Positions 1 to 7,817 of a stretch of DNA of 25,052 bases are shown piece by piece. The stretch's first letter is position 1, and each line of letters opens with the position of its first letter. The notes below the pieces were generated by a model. That model was not told the origin of the DNA and made no database searches. It saw only the letters and a program-made list of their open reading frames with translations. Both the position numbers and the translations under genes were made by a program. Source of the stretch: CAIKZY01 sp044374195 (lineage in GTDB: Bacteria; Actinomycetota; Actinomycetes; S36-B12). The stretch is taken from contig JBILOY010000025.1 of NCBI GenBank assembly GCA_044374195.1, positions 1-25,052 of the forward strand, read 5' to 3'.

Positions 1-1136
1 ATGCCGAGCATGCGCGATTGCGCGTAGAGCTCGGCAAGCGGGTAGTCCTGGCTGACGCCGCCACCGCCGCACGTCTGGATCGCGCGATCAATGACCCATT
101 GAGCCATGTTCGGAGCCGCAACCTTGATCGCGGAGATCTCGATCTGTGCTCCACGGTTGCCGACGGTATCCATCAGCCAGGCTGTCTTGAGCACGAGCAG
201 GCGCACCATCTCGATACGGATTCGCGCCTCGGCGATCCAATCCTGGAAAACGCCCTGCTCGGCTACTGCCTTGCCGAACGGGAATCGGGTCAGGGCCCGC
301 TCGCACATGATGTCGAAGGCGCGCTCGGCCATGCCGATGAGGCGCATGGCATGGTGAATGCGACCAGGGCCAAGTCGAGCCTGGCCGATGGCGAAGCCCT
401 CGTGAAGAGTGCCCAGGAGGTTCTCTCTCGGCACCCAGCAGTCGTACTCGATCTCTGCGTGGCCACCATGGCCGCTGTCGCTGTAGCCGAACACGCTCGT
501 GGAACGAAGGATGTTCACGCCGGGGGTATCGAGAGGCACCACGATCATCGAATGACGACGGTGACGCTCACCATCAGGATCCGAAAGGCCCATGACGATG
601 GCCACCTTGCAGTGCGGACTCATCGCTCCACTCGACCACCACTTGCGACCCTTGACCCTGAAACCATCGCCCTCTTCGGTGATACGCAGGCTGATGTTGT
701 TTGCATCGGAACTCGCCACCGCGGGCTCGGTCATCGAGTAGACCGACCGAATCTTGCCGTCGAGCAGCAGCGGAAGCCAGTGCTCGCGCACGTCTTCGGT
801 GGCAAAGTGGTAGAGCACCTCCATGTTGCCGGTGTCCGGGGCGGAGCAGTTCATCGCCTCAGGGAGGATCCATGGGCTTCGTCCTGAGATCTCGGCTAGG
901 GGGGCATATTCGAGATTCGTGAGGCCGGCGCCACGGTCACCGGGTAGCCAAAGATTCCAGAGGCCCTGACTGCGAGCCTTCACCTTGAGATCCTCGATCA
1001 CCGGCGGCGTATCCCAAGGCCCGATCTCGAGCTTCTGCGCCTGGTAGACCGGCTCCGCGGCCAGAATCTCTGAGTTCAAGAAGTTGGTCACGCGCTCCTG
1101 AAGATCGACGACCTTGGGGCTAAATTCGAATTCCAC
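1..1136 (-). CDS. ACAD11-like acyl-CoA dehydrogenase (3' end cut by window start)
   Basis: FAD-dependent acyl-CoA dehydrogenase family protein; 378 codons are in the window and the frame is still open at base 1, so perhaps 30 C-terminal residues are missing. The sequence follows the ACAD10/ACAD11 subfamily closely: CSAPDTGNMEVL (about 97-108), MTEP then SSD (135-144), KWWSSGA (165-171), VFGYSD with GGH (215-226), RLGPGRIHH (254-262) and CGGGGVSQDYPL (356-367). ACAD11 and bacterial LvaC act on 4-hydroxyacyl-CoA chains together with an APH-type kinase, and such a kinase lies at 9567-10655. The GTG start is chosen because AGGGAG sits six bases upstream and no better start follows. It is divergent from the next dehydrogenase across an operator-like dyad. 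The family is clear; the exact substrate is inferred. Confidence 0.93.
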   Translation of the reverse strand, partial: MEFEFSPKVVDLQERVTNFLNSEILAAEPVYQAQKLEIGPWDTPPVIEDLKVKARSQGLWNLWLPGDRGAGLTNLEYAPLAEISGRSPWILPEAMNCSAPDTGNMEVLYHFATEDVREHWLPLLLDGKIRSVYSMTEPAVASSDANNISLRITEEGDGFRVKGRKWWSSGAMSPHCKVAIVMGLSDPDGERHRRHSMIVVPLDTPGVNILRSTSVFGYSDSGHGGHAEIEYDCWVPRENLLGTLHEGFAIGQARLGPGRIHHAMRLIGMAERAFDIMCERALTRFPFGKAVAEQGVFQDWIAEARIRIEMVRLLVLKTAWLMDTVGNRGAQIEISAIKVAAPNMAQWVIDRAIQTCGGGGVSQDYPLAELYAQSRMLG

Positions 1137-1190
1137 TGAACGCTCCCTGCGGAGGCCACGTCCCGATTCTGCAGACCTGGCGACGGATTA

Positions 1191-1206
1191 ACTAACGCGT
1201 GTTAGT
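1191..1206. promoter_or_regulatory. TetR-type operator dyad between divergent dehydrogenases
   Basis: ACTAAC-GCGT-GTTAGT is a perfect 6-bp inverted repeat around a 4-base centre, placed between the starts at 1136 (minus) and 1262 (plus). A -10-like TAGTCT overlaps its right edge (1203-1208). Dyads of this form are typical of TetR repressors of acyl-CoA genes. The regulator is not in the window. Confidence 0.6.
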
Positions 1207-1261
1207 CTAGCGACTTCGAGGCACCTTGAGAAGCCTCTCGGAAGAATTCGAGCGAGGGATC

Positions 1262-2407
1262 ATGCGCAGAAGGCTCTACAACGAGGACCACACCGCATTC
1301 CGCGAGAGCGTCCGTACCTTCGTCGAGCGAACCCTCGAGCCGAGTTATCACGAGTTCGTAGAGAACAAGGAGATCGCCCGGGAAGTCTGGCTCGAAGCCG
1401 GTCGTAATGACCTTCTCGGGCTCGAGGTACCGGAGGAGTTCGGCGGTGTCGATGCTCAGGACTACCGCTTCAATGCGGTGCTCGGCGAAGAGCTCGCGCA
1501 CGCGTCCATGGCCTTCAACTCATGCTTTCAAATGCACTTCGATGTCACGATCCCGTACATCGTCAAGTACGGCACAACCGAGCAGAAGCAGCGCTGGCTG
1601 CCTGGCGCCTGCTCGGGCGAGATTCTCTCGACCGTTGCCATGACCGAGCCATCCGGCGGTTCGGACCTCGCGGCCCTGCGCACGAGTGCCGTGCGCTCGG
1701 GAGACGACTGGGTGCTGAACGGATCGAAGACTTTCATTACCAATGGATATACCGCAGATCTCGTCATCGTCGCCGCGAAGACAAGCCCGGAGAAGCGGGC
1801 AAAGGGAATCACCTTGTTCGCTGTCGAAACCGGAATGAAGGGATTTGAGCGCGGTCGCAAGCTCGACAAGGTCGGCCAGCCGGAGGCAAACACCGCTGAA
1901 CTCTTCTTCGAGGACCTTCGGGTACCGAATGAGAACGTCATCGGCGAGGTAGATCGCGGGTTCATCCAGATGATGGAGCAATTGCCTCAGGAGCGTGTTG
2001 GCGCAGCAGTGGGAAATCTCGCCCACGTGGTGCAGATTCTCGATGAGACCCTGGTCTACGCGAAGGAACGCCAAGCCTTCGGCCAGGCAATCGGAACCTT
2101 CCAGCACAACAAGTTCCTGCTCGCGGACCTCTACACCCGAATTGACGTCACTCAGGCCTATGTCGACGCATGCGTCGAAGCACATGCCGAGGGCGAGCTG
2201 TCAGCTGTTGATGCGGCCAAGGCAAAGTACTGGACAGCGGAGATCCAAAATGACGCCCTTGATGCCTGCGTGCAGCTGCACGGCGGCTACGGCTTCATGC
2301 GGGAATACCGCGTGGCCCAGGCCTGGATGGATGCGCGAGTGACCAAGATCTGGGGTGGAACGAACGAAATCATGAAGGAGATCATCGGCCGCGACCTGGG
2401 TCTGTGA
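1262..2407 (+). CDS. Acyl-CoA dehydrogenase, long-chain (LCAD) type
   Basis: 381-residue FAD enzyme that introduces the alpha,beta double bond in acyl-CoA, passing electrons to ETF. Visible motifs are MTEPSGGSD (128-135), NGSKTFITNG (153-162), QLPQER (240-245), QLHGGYGFMREY (338-349) and WGGTNEIM (364-371). At the position where MCAD carries its catalytic Glu (xEGT) there is Gly (GGT), while E244 in LPQER matches the helix-G catalytic Glu of LCAD/isovaleryl-CoA enzymes. That combination indicates a long- or branched-chain type. ATG 1262 is preferred over the in-frame TTG at 1226, because MRRRLYNEDH resembles usual family N-termini and GAGGG lies just upstream. The SDR gene follows 54 bases later on the same strand. 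Confidence 0.95.
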   Translation: MRRRLYNEDHTAFRESVRTFVERTLEPSYHEFVENKEIAREVWLEAGRNDLLGLEVPEEFGGVDAQDYRFNAVLGEELAHASMAFNSCFQMHFDVTIPYIVKYGTTEQKQRWLPGACSGEILSTVAMTEPSGGSDLAALRTSAVRSGDDWVLNGSKTFITNGYTADLVIVAAKTSPEKRAKGITLFAVETGMKGFERGRKLDKVGQPEANTAELFFEDLRVPNENVIGEVDRGFIQMMEQLPQERVGAAVGNLAHVVQILDETLVYAKERQAFGQAIGTFQHNKFLLADLYTRIDVTQAYVDACVEAHAEGELSAVDAAKAKYWTAEIQNDALDACVQLHGGYGFMREYRVAQAWMDARVTKIWGGTNEIMKEIIGRDLGL

Positions 2408-2461
2408 TTCAGAGTACTTCAGTACACGCTTGGTAAGGGAAATCACCGAAGAGGAGAGCAC

Positions 2462-3199
2462 ATGTCGAATATTGCCTTCACGTTTACCGGCCAGACCGTG
2501 ATCATCACGGGCGCAGCGCGCGGAATCGGACTCGAGCTTGCTCGCTTTTTCGCAGATGCGGGTGGGAACGTGATCGCCGTGGACTTCGACGGCGATGTCC
2601 TTGAGCAAGCGTGTGCTGAAGTAGGCGCAACCGGGGTCCAGGCAGACGTGAGCAACACCGACGACGTCCAGCGAGTGATCGACACGGCCATGGCCAAGTT
2701 CGGTCGCATCGATGTCCTGGTGAACAATGCCGGAATCCTGCGCGACGGCGTCGTGTGGAAGATGTCGGATGACGACTGGGATGCGGTGCTGAACGTGCAT
2801 GCCGGCGGAACCTTCAAGTTCACCCGTGCCTGCGTACCGCACTTCCGTGCACGTGGATATGGCCGCATCATCAACGTCACGTCCTACTCAGGAATCCGCG
2901 GCAACACCGGACAAGCCAACTACGCGACCGCTAAGGCCGGAATCATCGGATTCACGAAGACTGCCGCCAAGGAGCTGGCCCGTTTCGGCATCACCGTCAA
3001 CGCCATTTCGCCGAACGCCGAGACTCGCATGGTGGCGGGAATACCGGCCGACAAGCTCGCGGAGATCGCCGCGGGAATTCCGATGGCCCGCTTTGCTCAT
3101 CCGTCAGAGATCTGCTCCGCAGTCGGTTTCCTGGGCTCCGAGGAGGCCGGCTACGTCACGGGCGTAGTGCTTCCGGTCGACGGTGGCATATCCATGTAA
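2462..3199 (+). CDS. SDR-family 3-hydroxyacyl-CoA dehydrogenase / FabG-like oxidoreductase
   Basis: 245-residue classical short-chain dehydrogenase/reductase. It has the TGAARGIG dinucleotide loop (16-23), Asp41 at the end of strand beta-2 (typical of NAD(H) preference), NNAG (88-91), a catalytic Ser at 141 or 143 and YATAK (154-158). The C-terminus VTGVVLPVDGG is family standard. AGGAG lies eight bases ahead of ATG 2462. It follows the LCAD-like gene by 54 bases and is probably co-transcribed. With a thiolase nearby, oxidation of a 3-hydroxyacyl-CoA (third step of beta-oxidation) is the likeliest role. LvaD-like reduction of a keto-acyl chain is an alternative. The fold is certain; the substrate is not. 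Confidence 0.94.
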   Translation: MSNIAFTFTGQTVIITGAARGIGLELARFFADAGGNVIAVDFDGDVLEQACAEVGATGVQADVSNTDDVQRVIDTAMAKFGRIDVLVNNAGILRDGVVWKMSDDDWDAVLNVHAGGTFKFTRACVPHFRARGYGRIINVTSYSGIRGNTGQANYATAKAGIIGFTKTAAKELARFGITVNAISPNAETRMVAGIPADKLAEIAAGIPMARFAHPSEICSAVGFLGSEEAGYVTGVVLPVDGGISM

Positions 3200-3218
3200 G
3201 TTTGCCCCGCCTGTCGAG

Positions 3219-3959
3219 TTAGTCGACGAGTGCGGCACGCAGTCGGGAAATGACGTCGTCACCAACGCCCACGGAGCGAAGGAAATCCGCGCCTGAGCCG
3301 AACTGCTCCACCAGCCCATCGAGGAATCCGCCGATGGTCTCTGGGCGTGCGTCCATAACCTCGGGGGGCTGGAGGTTGATGTACTCGCCGTAACTTGGCA
3401 GTGTCTCTAATCGTGCATGCACCTGCGGATAGAACTCACGGGTACGCACGTAGTCGTCGATGATCGCGGTGCGCTCTACTCCCACAGCGTCAAGGAGGAC
3501 AGCCACCACGACGCCGGTGCGATCCTTGCCCGCGGCACAGTGCACGACAGCCGGGATCCCATCAGCGGCCAGAGTCTCGGCGATCACGCGGAACTTGTCA
3601 GCGCTCACCTCCAGGAAACCCACGTAGTGCGGAATGTGCATATCCGCCGTGATGAGCGGAACCGCTGTTCCCGGCACGGAGAGATCAACGCTGATGAGCG
3701 GAACACTGAGATGACGGACAGACGGTTCGCCTTCGAGCGCTCCGCGACCTTCTCGAACCACCTCGCCTGCAAGTCGCAGATCGACAATGGTGCGCAGGCC
3801 GACTTCGTCGGCGAGCCGCCGAGCGTCTGCCTCATCAACCTCTTGGAGAGTGTCGCTCCTGAACAGTCGACCAGGACGAGTGAAGCGACCGTCAACGGTG
3901 GGGAGTCCTCCCAGATCGCGCCAGTTGTAGGCACCGGAAGGCTTCCAGGAAGTATTCAT
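3219..3959 (-). CDS. Tyrosine-phosphatase-like protein (CX5R)
   Basis: 246-residue cysteine phosphatase of the Y_phosphatase3 / tyrosine-serine phosphatase type. The N-terminal NWRDLGGLP (12-20) and RPGRLFRS (28-35) are family signatures. The P-loop HCAAGKDRTG (140-149) gives catalytic C141 and R147, with Asp-rich loops ahead of it for the general acid. There is no signal peptide, so it is cytoplasmic. In-frame ATGs at 3965 and 3971 are possible alternative starts; none has a well-spaced Shine-Dalgarno. The gene converges on the SDR gene with 19 bases between stops and diverges from the thiolase gene. Its substrate is unknown: members of this class act on phosphoproteins, phosphoinositides or small phosphoesters. 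It is unusual inside a beta-oxidation block. Confidence 0.9.
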   Translation of the reverse strand: MNTSWKPSGAYNWRDLGGLPTVDGRFTRPGRLFRSDTLQEVDEADARRLADEVGLRTIVDLRLAGEVVREGRGALEGEPSVRHLSVPLISVDLSVPGTAVPLITADMHIPHYVGFLEVSADKFRVIAETLAADGIPAVVHCAAGKDRTGVVVAVLLDAVGVERTAIIDDYVRTREFYPQVHARLETLPSYGEYINLQPPEVMDARPETIGGFLDGLVEQFGSGADFLRSVGVGDDVISRLRAALVD

Positions 3960-3971
3960 CCTCATCAGCAT

Positions 3972-3982
3972 ACATCTGATGT
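3972..3982. promoter_or_regulatory. ACATC-N-GATGT dyad, proximal copy
   Basis: A perfect 5-bp inverted repeat with a one-base centre, directly abutting the most upstream ATG (3971) of the phosphatase gene. A second copy lies at 4115-4125. Two copies of the same 11-mer in one divergent intergenic region suggest a repressor that binds both. Confidence 0.5.
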
Positions 3983-4057
3983 TTGACTGCGGGGGGCAAA
4001 CTACTTCACTAGACTCGGAGCCAAGAAAAGTCAGCGTTGCGGTGAGATTCAAGGTCC

Positions 4058-4090
4058 AAAAAGGCTACTAGCGGCGAGCTGGCGTAGCCT
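4058..4090 (-). terminator. Intrinsic-terminator-like hairpin in the phosphatase leader
   Basis: Read on the minus strand, AGGCTAC (4090-4084) pairs perfectly with GTAGCCT (4068-4062). An inner AGC/GCT pairing follows, and the 3' arm ends in a run of five T (4062-4058). No minus-strand gene ends immediately before it, so it may act as an attenuator in the 5' leader of the phosphatase gene or stop antisense transcription from the thiolase side. It lies inside a larger helix formed by 4006-4015 and 4092-4103. Confidence 0.45.
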
Positions 4091-4114
4091 AAGTCGCTAG
4101 TGACGTCAGTTGCA

Positions 4115-4125
4115 ACATCGGATGT
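4115..4125. promoter_or_regulatory. ACATC-N-GATGT dyad, distal copy
   Basis: Second copy of the 11-bp dyad found at 3972-3982 (the centre base differs). It sits about 74 bases ahead of the thiolase ATG and just after a GTTGCAAC palindrome (4109-4116), where the promoters for one or both divergent genes could lie. Confidence 0.5.
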
Positions 4126-4198
4126 CTTTCGTTGCACAGTGACATGGATTCCTGGCCTTCACGTGACGGGGCACCAGGCTGAGTAAGAGGAGCTACAC

Positions 4199-5356
4199 AT
4201 GCGCGACGCAGTCATCGTGGGAGCAGTCCGATCGCCCATCGGTATCGGGAAGCCGGAGAAGGGAGTTCTCAGCGGAATCAATCCCGTCGATCTCTCCGCC
4301 ATGGTTCTCCAAGGCCTCGTAGAGCGCACCGGCATCGACCCTGCCGTCATTGACGACGTGGTCTGGGGTTGTGTCTCTCAGGTGGGCGAGCAGTCCTTCA
4401 ACGTCGGTCGCAATGCGGCTCTCGCAGCCGGGTTCCCAGAATCCGTACCGGGAGTAACTGTCGATCGCCAGTGCGGATCCAGTCAGCAGGCAGCTCACTT
4501 CGCTGCTGCTGGAGTGATCGCCGGTCAATATGACGTGGTCATCGCAGGCGGAGTCGAGTCCATGTCGCGCGTGCCGATGTTCTCTAACACCGTCGGCGGT
4601 GACGGTCCCTTCGGCCCGCGCATGCTGGCACGCTACGAGGACCAGCTCGTTCCCCAGGGCATCAGTGCCGAGATGATTGCCGAGCGCTGGGGTCTTAGCC
4701 GCACCGATCTTGATCAGCTCGCCGTCAACTCTCACGCTCGCGCGACCGCCGCCACAGAAGCAGGGCTCTTCGCTGAGGAGATCATCCCTATCGTCACGGC
4801 AAACGGACTGGTCACGGCAGACCAAGGCATCCGAAGCGGTACGAGCCTCGAGGGGCTTGCCGCCTTGAAGACCCCGTTTAAGGAAAACGGCGTCGTAACG
4901 GCTGGCAATGCCTCGCAGATCTCCGATGGTGCCGCTGCGCTGCTCATCACCACGTCGGAGAAGGCTGCTCAGCTAGGGCTCACTCCACTCGCACGATTCC
5001 ATACCTTTGCCCTGGCCGGCGTCGACCCGATCATCATGCTGACCGGGCCCATACCCGCGACCAAGAAGGCACTGGAGCGCAGCGGCCTCTCCTTGTCGGA
5101 TATCGGCGCCTTCGAGGTCAATGAGGCCTTCGCCTCGGTGCTCGGAGCCTGGCTCAAGGACACGGGAGCGCCAGTCGAGTTGACGAACCCCAATGGTGGC
5201 GCCATGGCGCTCGGTCATCCGCTCGGCGGATCCGGCGCACGCGTCATGACGACACTCGTGCATCACATGCGCCGCACCAACACTCGTTACGGACTCCAGG
5301 CGATCTGCGAGGGCGGCGGCATGGCGAATGCCACGATCCTCGAGTTGCTGAACTAG
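4199..5356 (+). CDS. Acetyl-CoA C-acyltransferase (thiolase)
   Basis: 385-residue degradative thiolase that cleaves 3-ketoacyl-CoA with CoA to acetyl-CoA and a shortened acyl-CoA. Visible catalytic elements are nucleophile C92 in DRQCGSSQQA (89-98), GGVESMSR (117-124), NEAF (308-311), H340 in GGAMALGHPLGGSGAR (333-348) and C370 in CEGGG (370-374). The length is normal for family I thiolases. AAGAGGAG seven bases upstream fixes ATG 4199. The LLM oxidoreductase follows after 46 bases with its own ribosome binding site, so the two are likely co-transcribed. This supplies the last step of beta-oxidation for the dehydrogenases and hydratases around it. Confidence 0.96.
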   Translation: MRDAVIVGAVRSPIGIGKPEKGVLSGINPVDLSAMVLQGLVERTGIDPAVIDDVVWGCVSQVGEQSFNVGRNAALAAGFPESVPGVTVDRQCGSSQQAAHFAAAGVIAGQYDVVIAGGVESMSRVPMFSNTVGGDGPFGPRMLARYEDQLVPQGISAEMIAERWGLSRTDLDQLAVNSHARATAATEAGLFAEEIIPIVTANGLVTADQGIRSGTSLEGLAALKTPFKENGVVTAGNASQISDGAAALLITTSEKAAQLGLTPLARFHTFALAGVDPIIMLTGPIPATKKALERSGLSLSDIGAFEVNEAFASVLGAWLKDTGAPVELTNPNGGAMALGHPLGGSGARVMTTLVHHMRRTNTRYGLQAICEGGGMANATILELLN

Positions 5357-5402
5357 TCCGCAGCCAACCGGCTCAGTCGCAGCCCGAGGAAAGGGATTCA
5401 AG

Positions 5403-6443
5403 ATGACTGGGAGTACCTTGCGCATCGACGCGAACATCGGCACAGGTTCGTACGGCGGACTCGCGGACATTCGGGCGGCTGCCAGTGCGGCTGAGACATC
5501 TGGCTTCGATGCACTGTGGTCCTCCGAGGCGCAGCATGACCCCTTTCTCCCCTTGCTCATCGCCGCCGAGGTCACCAGCACCTTGCAGGTGGGTACCTCT
5601 ATTGCGGTCGCTTTCGCACGCTCGCCCATGACTCTCGCTCAGACGGCCTACGACCTTCAGTCACTTACCGGCGGACGCTTCATGCTCGGCCTGGGCAGTC
5701 AGGTGAAGCCGCACATCACGCGTCGGTTCTCCATGCCCTGGAGTCCTCCTGCTGCGCGAATGCGGGAGTATGCGCAGGCCCTGAAGGCAATCTGGACGGC
5801 ATGGCAGGACCAGACGCCGCTGAAGTTCGTCGGTGAGCACTACCAGCACACCTTGATGACTCCATTCTTCTCGCCTGAGCCTCACTCCTACGGAGCACCG
5901 CCCATTTACATTGCGGCCGTAGGGCCTGACATGACTCGCGTTGCCGGTGAGGTCGCTGATGGCGTGATCCTTCATGGGTTCACTACTCGCCGATACATTG
6001 AGGAGATCTCCGTGCCGGCAATCGTCGAAGGCCAGACGGCAGCGGATCGCGCGGATGATTCCTGCGCCGTGAGCCTGATGGGCTTCGTCGTGAGCGGTGA
6101 TACCGATGCGGAGATGGCTCTCTCAGCCGACGCCGTGCGGCAGCAGATTGCCTTCTACGGCAGCACTCCTGCTTATCGTCCGGTGCTGGAGTTGCACGGC
6201 TGGGGAGACCTCGCCGACTCCCTTTCCGAGCTCGCCCGCCGGGGCGGCGATGCGTGGGCCACCATGGGTCAGCTCGTGACCGATGAGGTGCTCGAGGAGT
6301 TCGCGGTCATCTCTCCTCGAGACAATCTCGCGCAGGCCATCAAGCAGCGTTTCGACGGCCTACTGGACCGATTCTCCTTCTACGTGCCCTACGAGGTTCC
6401 AGCCGGTTACTGGGACAGCACAGTTCGCGAACTGCGCGCTTAG
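5403..6443 (+). CDS. LLM-class, probably F420-dependent oxidoreductase (TIGR03617-like)
   Basis: 346-residue luciferase-like TIM-barrel oxidoreductase. The N-terminus (DANIGTGSYGGL) and the AETSGFDALWSSEAQHDPF segment, then SLTGGRFMLGLGSQVKPHI (about 88-106), match the mycobacterial LLM group annotated as F420-dependent (TIGR03617, MSMEG_2256-like). Members of the superfamily use FMN or F420, and the cofactor cannot be proven from sequence alone. AGGAAAGG precedes ATG 5403. It lies directly behind the thiolase and converges on the DUF3237 gene with only five bases between the stops. It may reduce or oxidise a carbonyl or enone on the degraded substrate; the reaction is unknown. Confidence 0.9.
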   Translation: MTGSTLRIDANIGTGSYGGLADIRAAASAAETSGFDALWSSEAQHDPFLPLLIAAEVTSTLQVGTSIAVAFARSPMTLAQTAYDLQSLTGGRFMLGLGSQVKPHITRRFSMPWSPPAARMREYAQALKAIWTAWQDQTPLKFVGEHYQHTLMTPFFSPEPHSYGAPPIYIAAVGPDMTRVAGEVADGVILHGFTTRRYIEEISVPAIVEGQTAADRADDSCAVSLMGFVVSGDTDAEMALSADAVRQQIAFYGSTPAYRPVLELHGWGDLADSLSELARRGGDAWATMGQLVTDEVLEEFAVISPRDNLAQAIKQRFDGLLDRFSFYVPYEVPAGYWDSTVRELRA

Positions 6444-6448
6444 GTCGA

Positions 6449-6916
6449 TCAGAGAATCTCGTGCACCGTGTACCTCGGGCCCGCCTTGACGCGGTCGCCG
6501 AACCCGACACAAACGATGCTGTTGAGCCATGCGTACTTATCCGAGCCAGTCTCGAAGAACGGGATCGTTCGGAAGTAGTACTCGGACGGATCGACGTACT
6601 CACCTGCAGCGATGCGCGCCAGCACCTCCGGAGGTCCGGTTCGAATTCCGCGATACGTCATCATGAGGTGAGCGCCGTCATCGGTCTCCAGGACCAGCCT
6701 CACGTCAAGGACGAGGGCGCCGTCGGCCCGAGTCATCGCCCAATCATGACCACCCGTCGGAAGGATGACCCCGTTGAGTCGCTCGCCGGTGAATGTGCCG
6801 CCGAGTACCGGAACGATCTTGCGCATGCCGTAGGGAGTCTCTTCCATCATCTGCGGGCTGCCCAGAACGGCGTCCAGTACGAACAGTGGTCTCGTCGCGA
6901 TCATCGTGGCAGTCAT
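6449..6916 (-). CDS. DUF3237 family protein
   Basis: 155-residue protein with the features of the DUF3237 family: PYGMRKIVPVLGGTFTGERLNG (28-49), GGHDWAMTRADGALVLDVR (55-73) and a TDDGAH turn (78-83) before a predicted beta strand. The family folds as a small barrel and often sits in aromatic or fatty-acid degradation clusters, but no biochemical role is established that I can name. Its ATG overlaps the stop of the upstream hydratase gene by four bases (ATGA), so it is translationally coupled to that gene and probably works on the same substrate. Confidence 0.87.
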   Translation of the reverse strand: MTATMIATRPLFVLDAVLGSPQMMEETPYGMRKIVPVLGGTFTGERLNGVILPTGGHDWAMTRADGALVLDVRLVLETDDGAHLMMTYRGIRTGPPEVLARIAAGEYVDPSEYYFRTIPFFETGSDKYAWLNSIVCVGFGDRVKAGPRYTVHEIL

Positions 6917-7737
6917 GATTTATCCCCCTCGTCGGCAGCGGGCGGCGCCCAGGCGGGCGAGCGCTTGGCCAAGAAGGCCGCCATGCCCTCCTGGCCCTCC
7001 TCGGATCCGAAGACTCGGGCGGAGAGCTCACCTGTCCAGTCGAAACCCTCATCACGTCCCATCGCCGGTACCCTGCGCAGGAGTTCCTTGGTATGGCTGA
7101 TGGCCAAGGGGCCAGTGAGCGCGATCATGGCGCACAGTCGCGCGACTTCAGCATCCAGCTCCGCCGCCGGCACTACGGAGGTAACAAGACCGGCTCGGAG
7201 CACTCGGGCAGCATCGACACGCTCACCCGTCAGCAGTAATTCCTGCGCATCGCGCCGGTGCATCACTGCAAGACACGGAACCGAGATGACTGCGGGTGCC
7301 AGGCCAAGGCGCACCTCGCTGAAGGCGAAACGGGCGTCATCGACCGCAATCGCCAGATCGCAGGATGCCACGATCCCATTGCCACCGGCCGCTACGTGGC
7401 CCTGTATTCGCGCGACGGTGACCTTGGGACAGTCGAGGAGTGCCGCGAGGAGGCCCACGAGTTCAGCCGGCCCCGACCCTACGAAGCTGTCCTGTCCCGC
7501 GGAACCCGTGGCAGCCGACAGATCAGCGCCCGAGCAGAAGGTGTTGCCGGTACCCGTGATAACGATGACGCGCACGTGCGGATCCAGCCCGGCTTGTTCG
7601 ATGAATTCGCGGGCAGCGGCCATTGCATCGGGACTGAGCCTGTTGCGCAGATCGGGCCGGTCCAGGGTCAGCGTGGCGATAGCGCCTTGGACGGAATATC
7701 GGACCGACGGCGGACTATCGTGCGAAGTCTCATTCAT
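6913..7737 (-). CDS. Enoyl-CoA hydratase/isomerase family protein (one-Glu variant)
   Basis: 274-residue crotonase-fold enzyme. The oxyanion-hole segments are FCSGADLSA (67-75) and HVAAGGNGIVASCD (114-127). Of the two catalytic glutamates of classical crotonase, the second is present (E141 in FSEVRLGLAP), while the first position, normally GGGCEL, reads GGNGI with Gly121. The enzyme may therefore be an isomerase, a hydrolase or a hydratase using one acid/base. ATG 7737 is chosen because GAGGAG lies six bases upstream; an in-frame TTG two codons earlier is less likely. It overlaps the DUF3237 gene by four bases and diverges from the MaoC gene across 80 bases. Confidence 0.93.
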   Translation of the reverse strand: MNETSHDSPPSVRYSVQGAIATLTLDRPDLRNRLSPDAMAAAREFIEQAGLDPHVRVIVITGTGNTFCSGADLSAATGSAGQDSFVGSGPAELVGLLAALLDCPKVTVARIQGHVAAGGNGIVASCDLAIAVDDARFAFSEVRLGLAPAVISVPCLAVMHRRDAQELLLTGERVDAARVLRAGLVTSVVPAAELDAEVARLCAMIALTGPLAISHTKELLRRVPAMGRDEGFDWTGELSARVFGSEEGQEGMAAFLAKRSPAWAPPAADEGDKS

Positions 7738-7817
7738 CTGCAACTCCTCTGCTTCATCGACCGGTTACCTACGAGACTAGATGCCTGAGCACGACAACGA
7801 CGCAAAAGGAGAGAGAC

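Noticed and set aside
18..887. Plus-strand open frame of 289 codons opposite the first dehydrogenase
   Set aside because: The minus strand encodes an unmistakable ACAD11-like protein across the whole stretch; the plus frame has no recognisable domain.
6461..7780. Long plus-strand open frame of 439 codons opposite the DUF3237 and hydratase genes
   Set aside because: It has low-complexity Arg/Ser/Pro composition and no family motifs, and it lies antisense to two well-supported genes. It is a product of high GC content.
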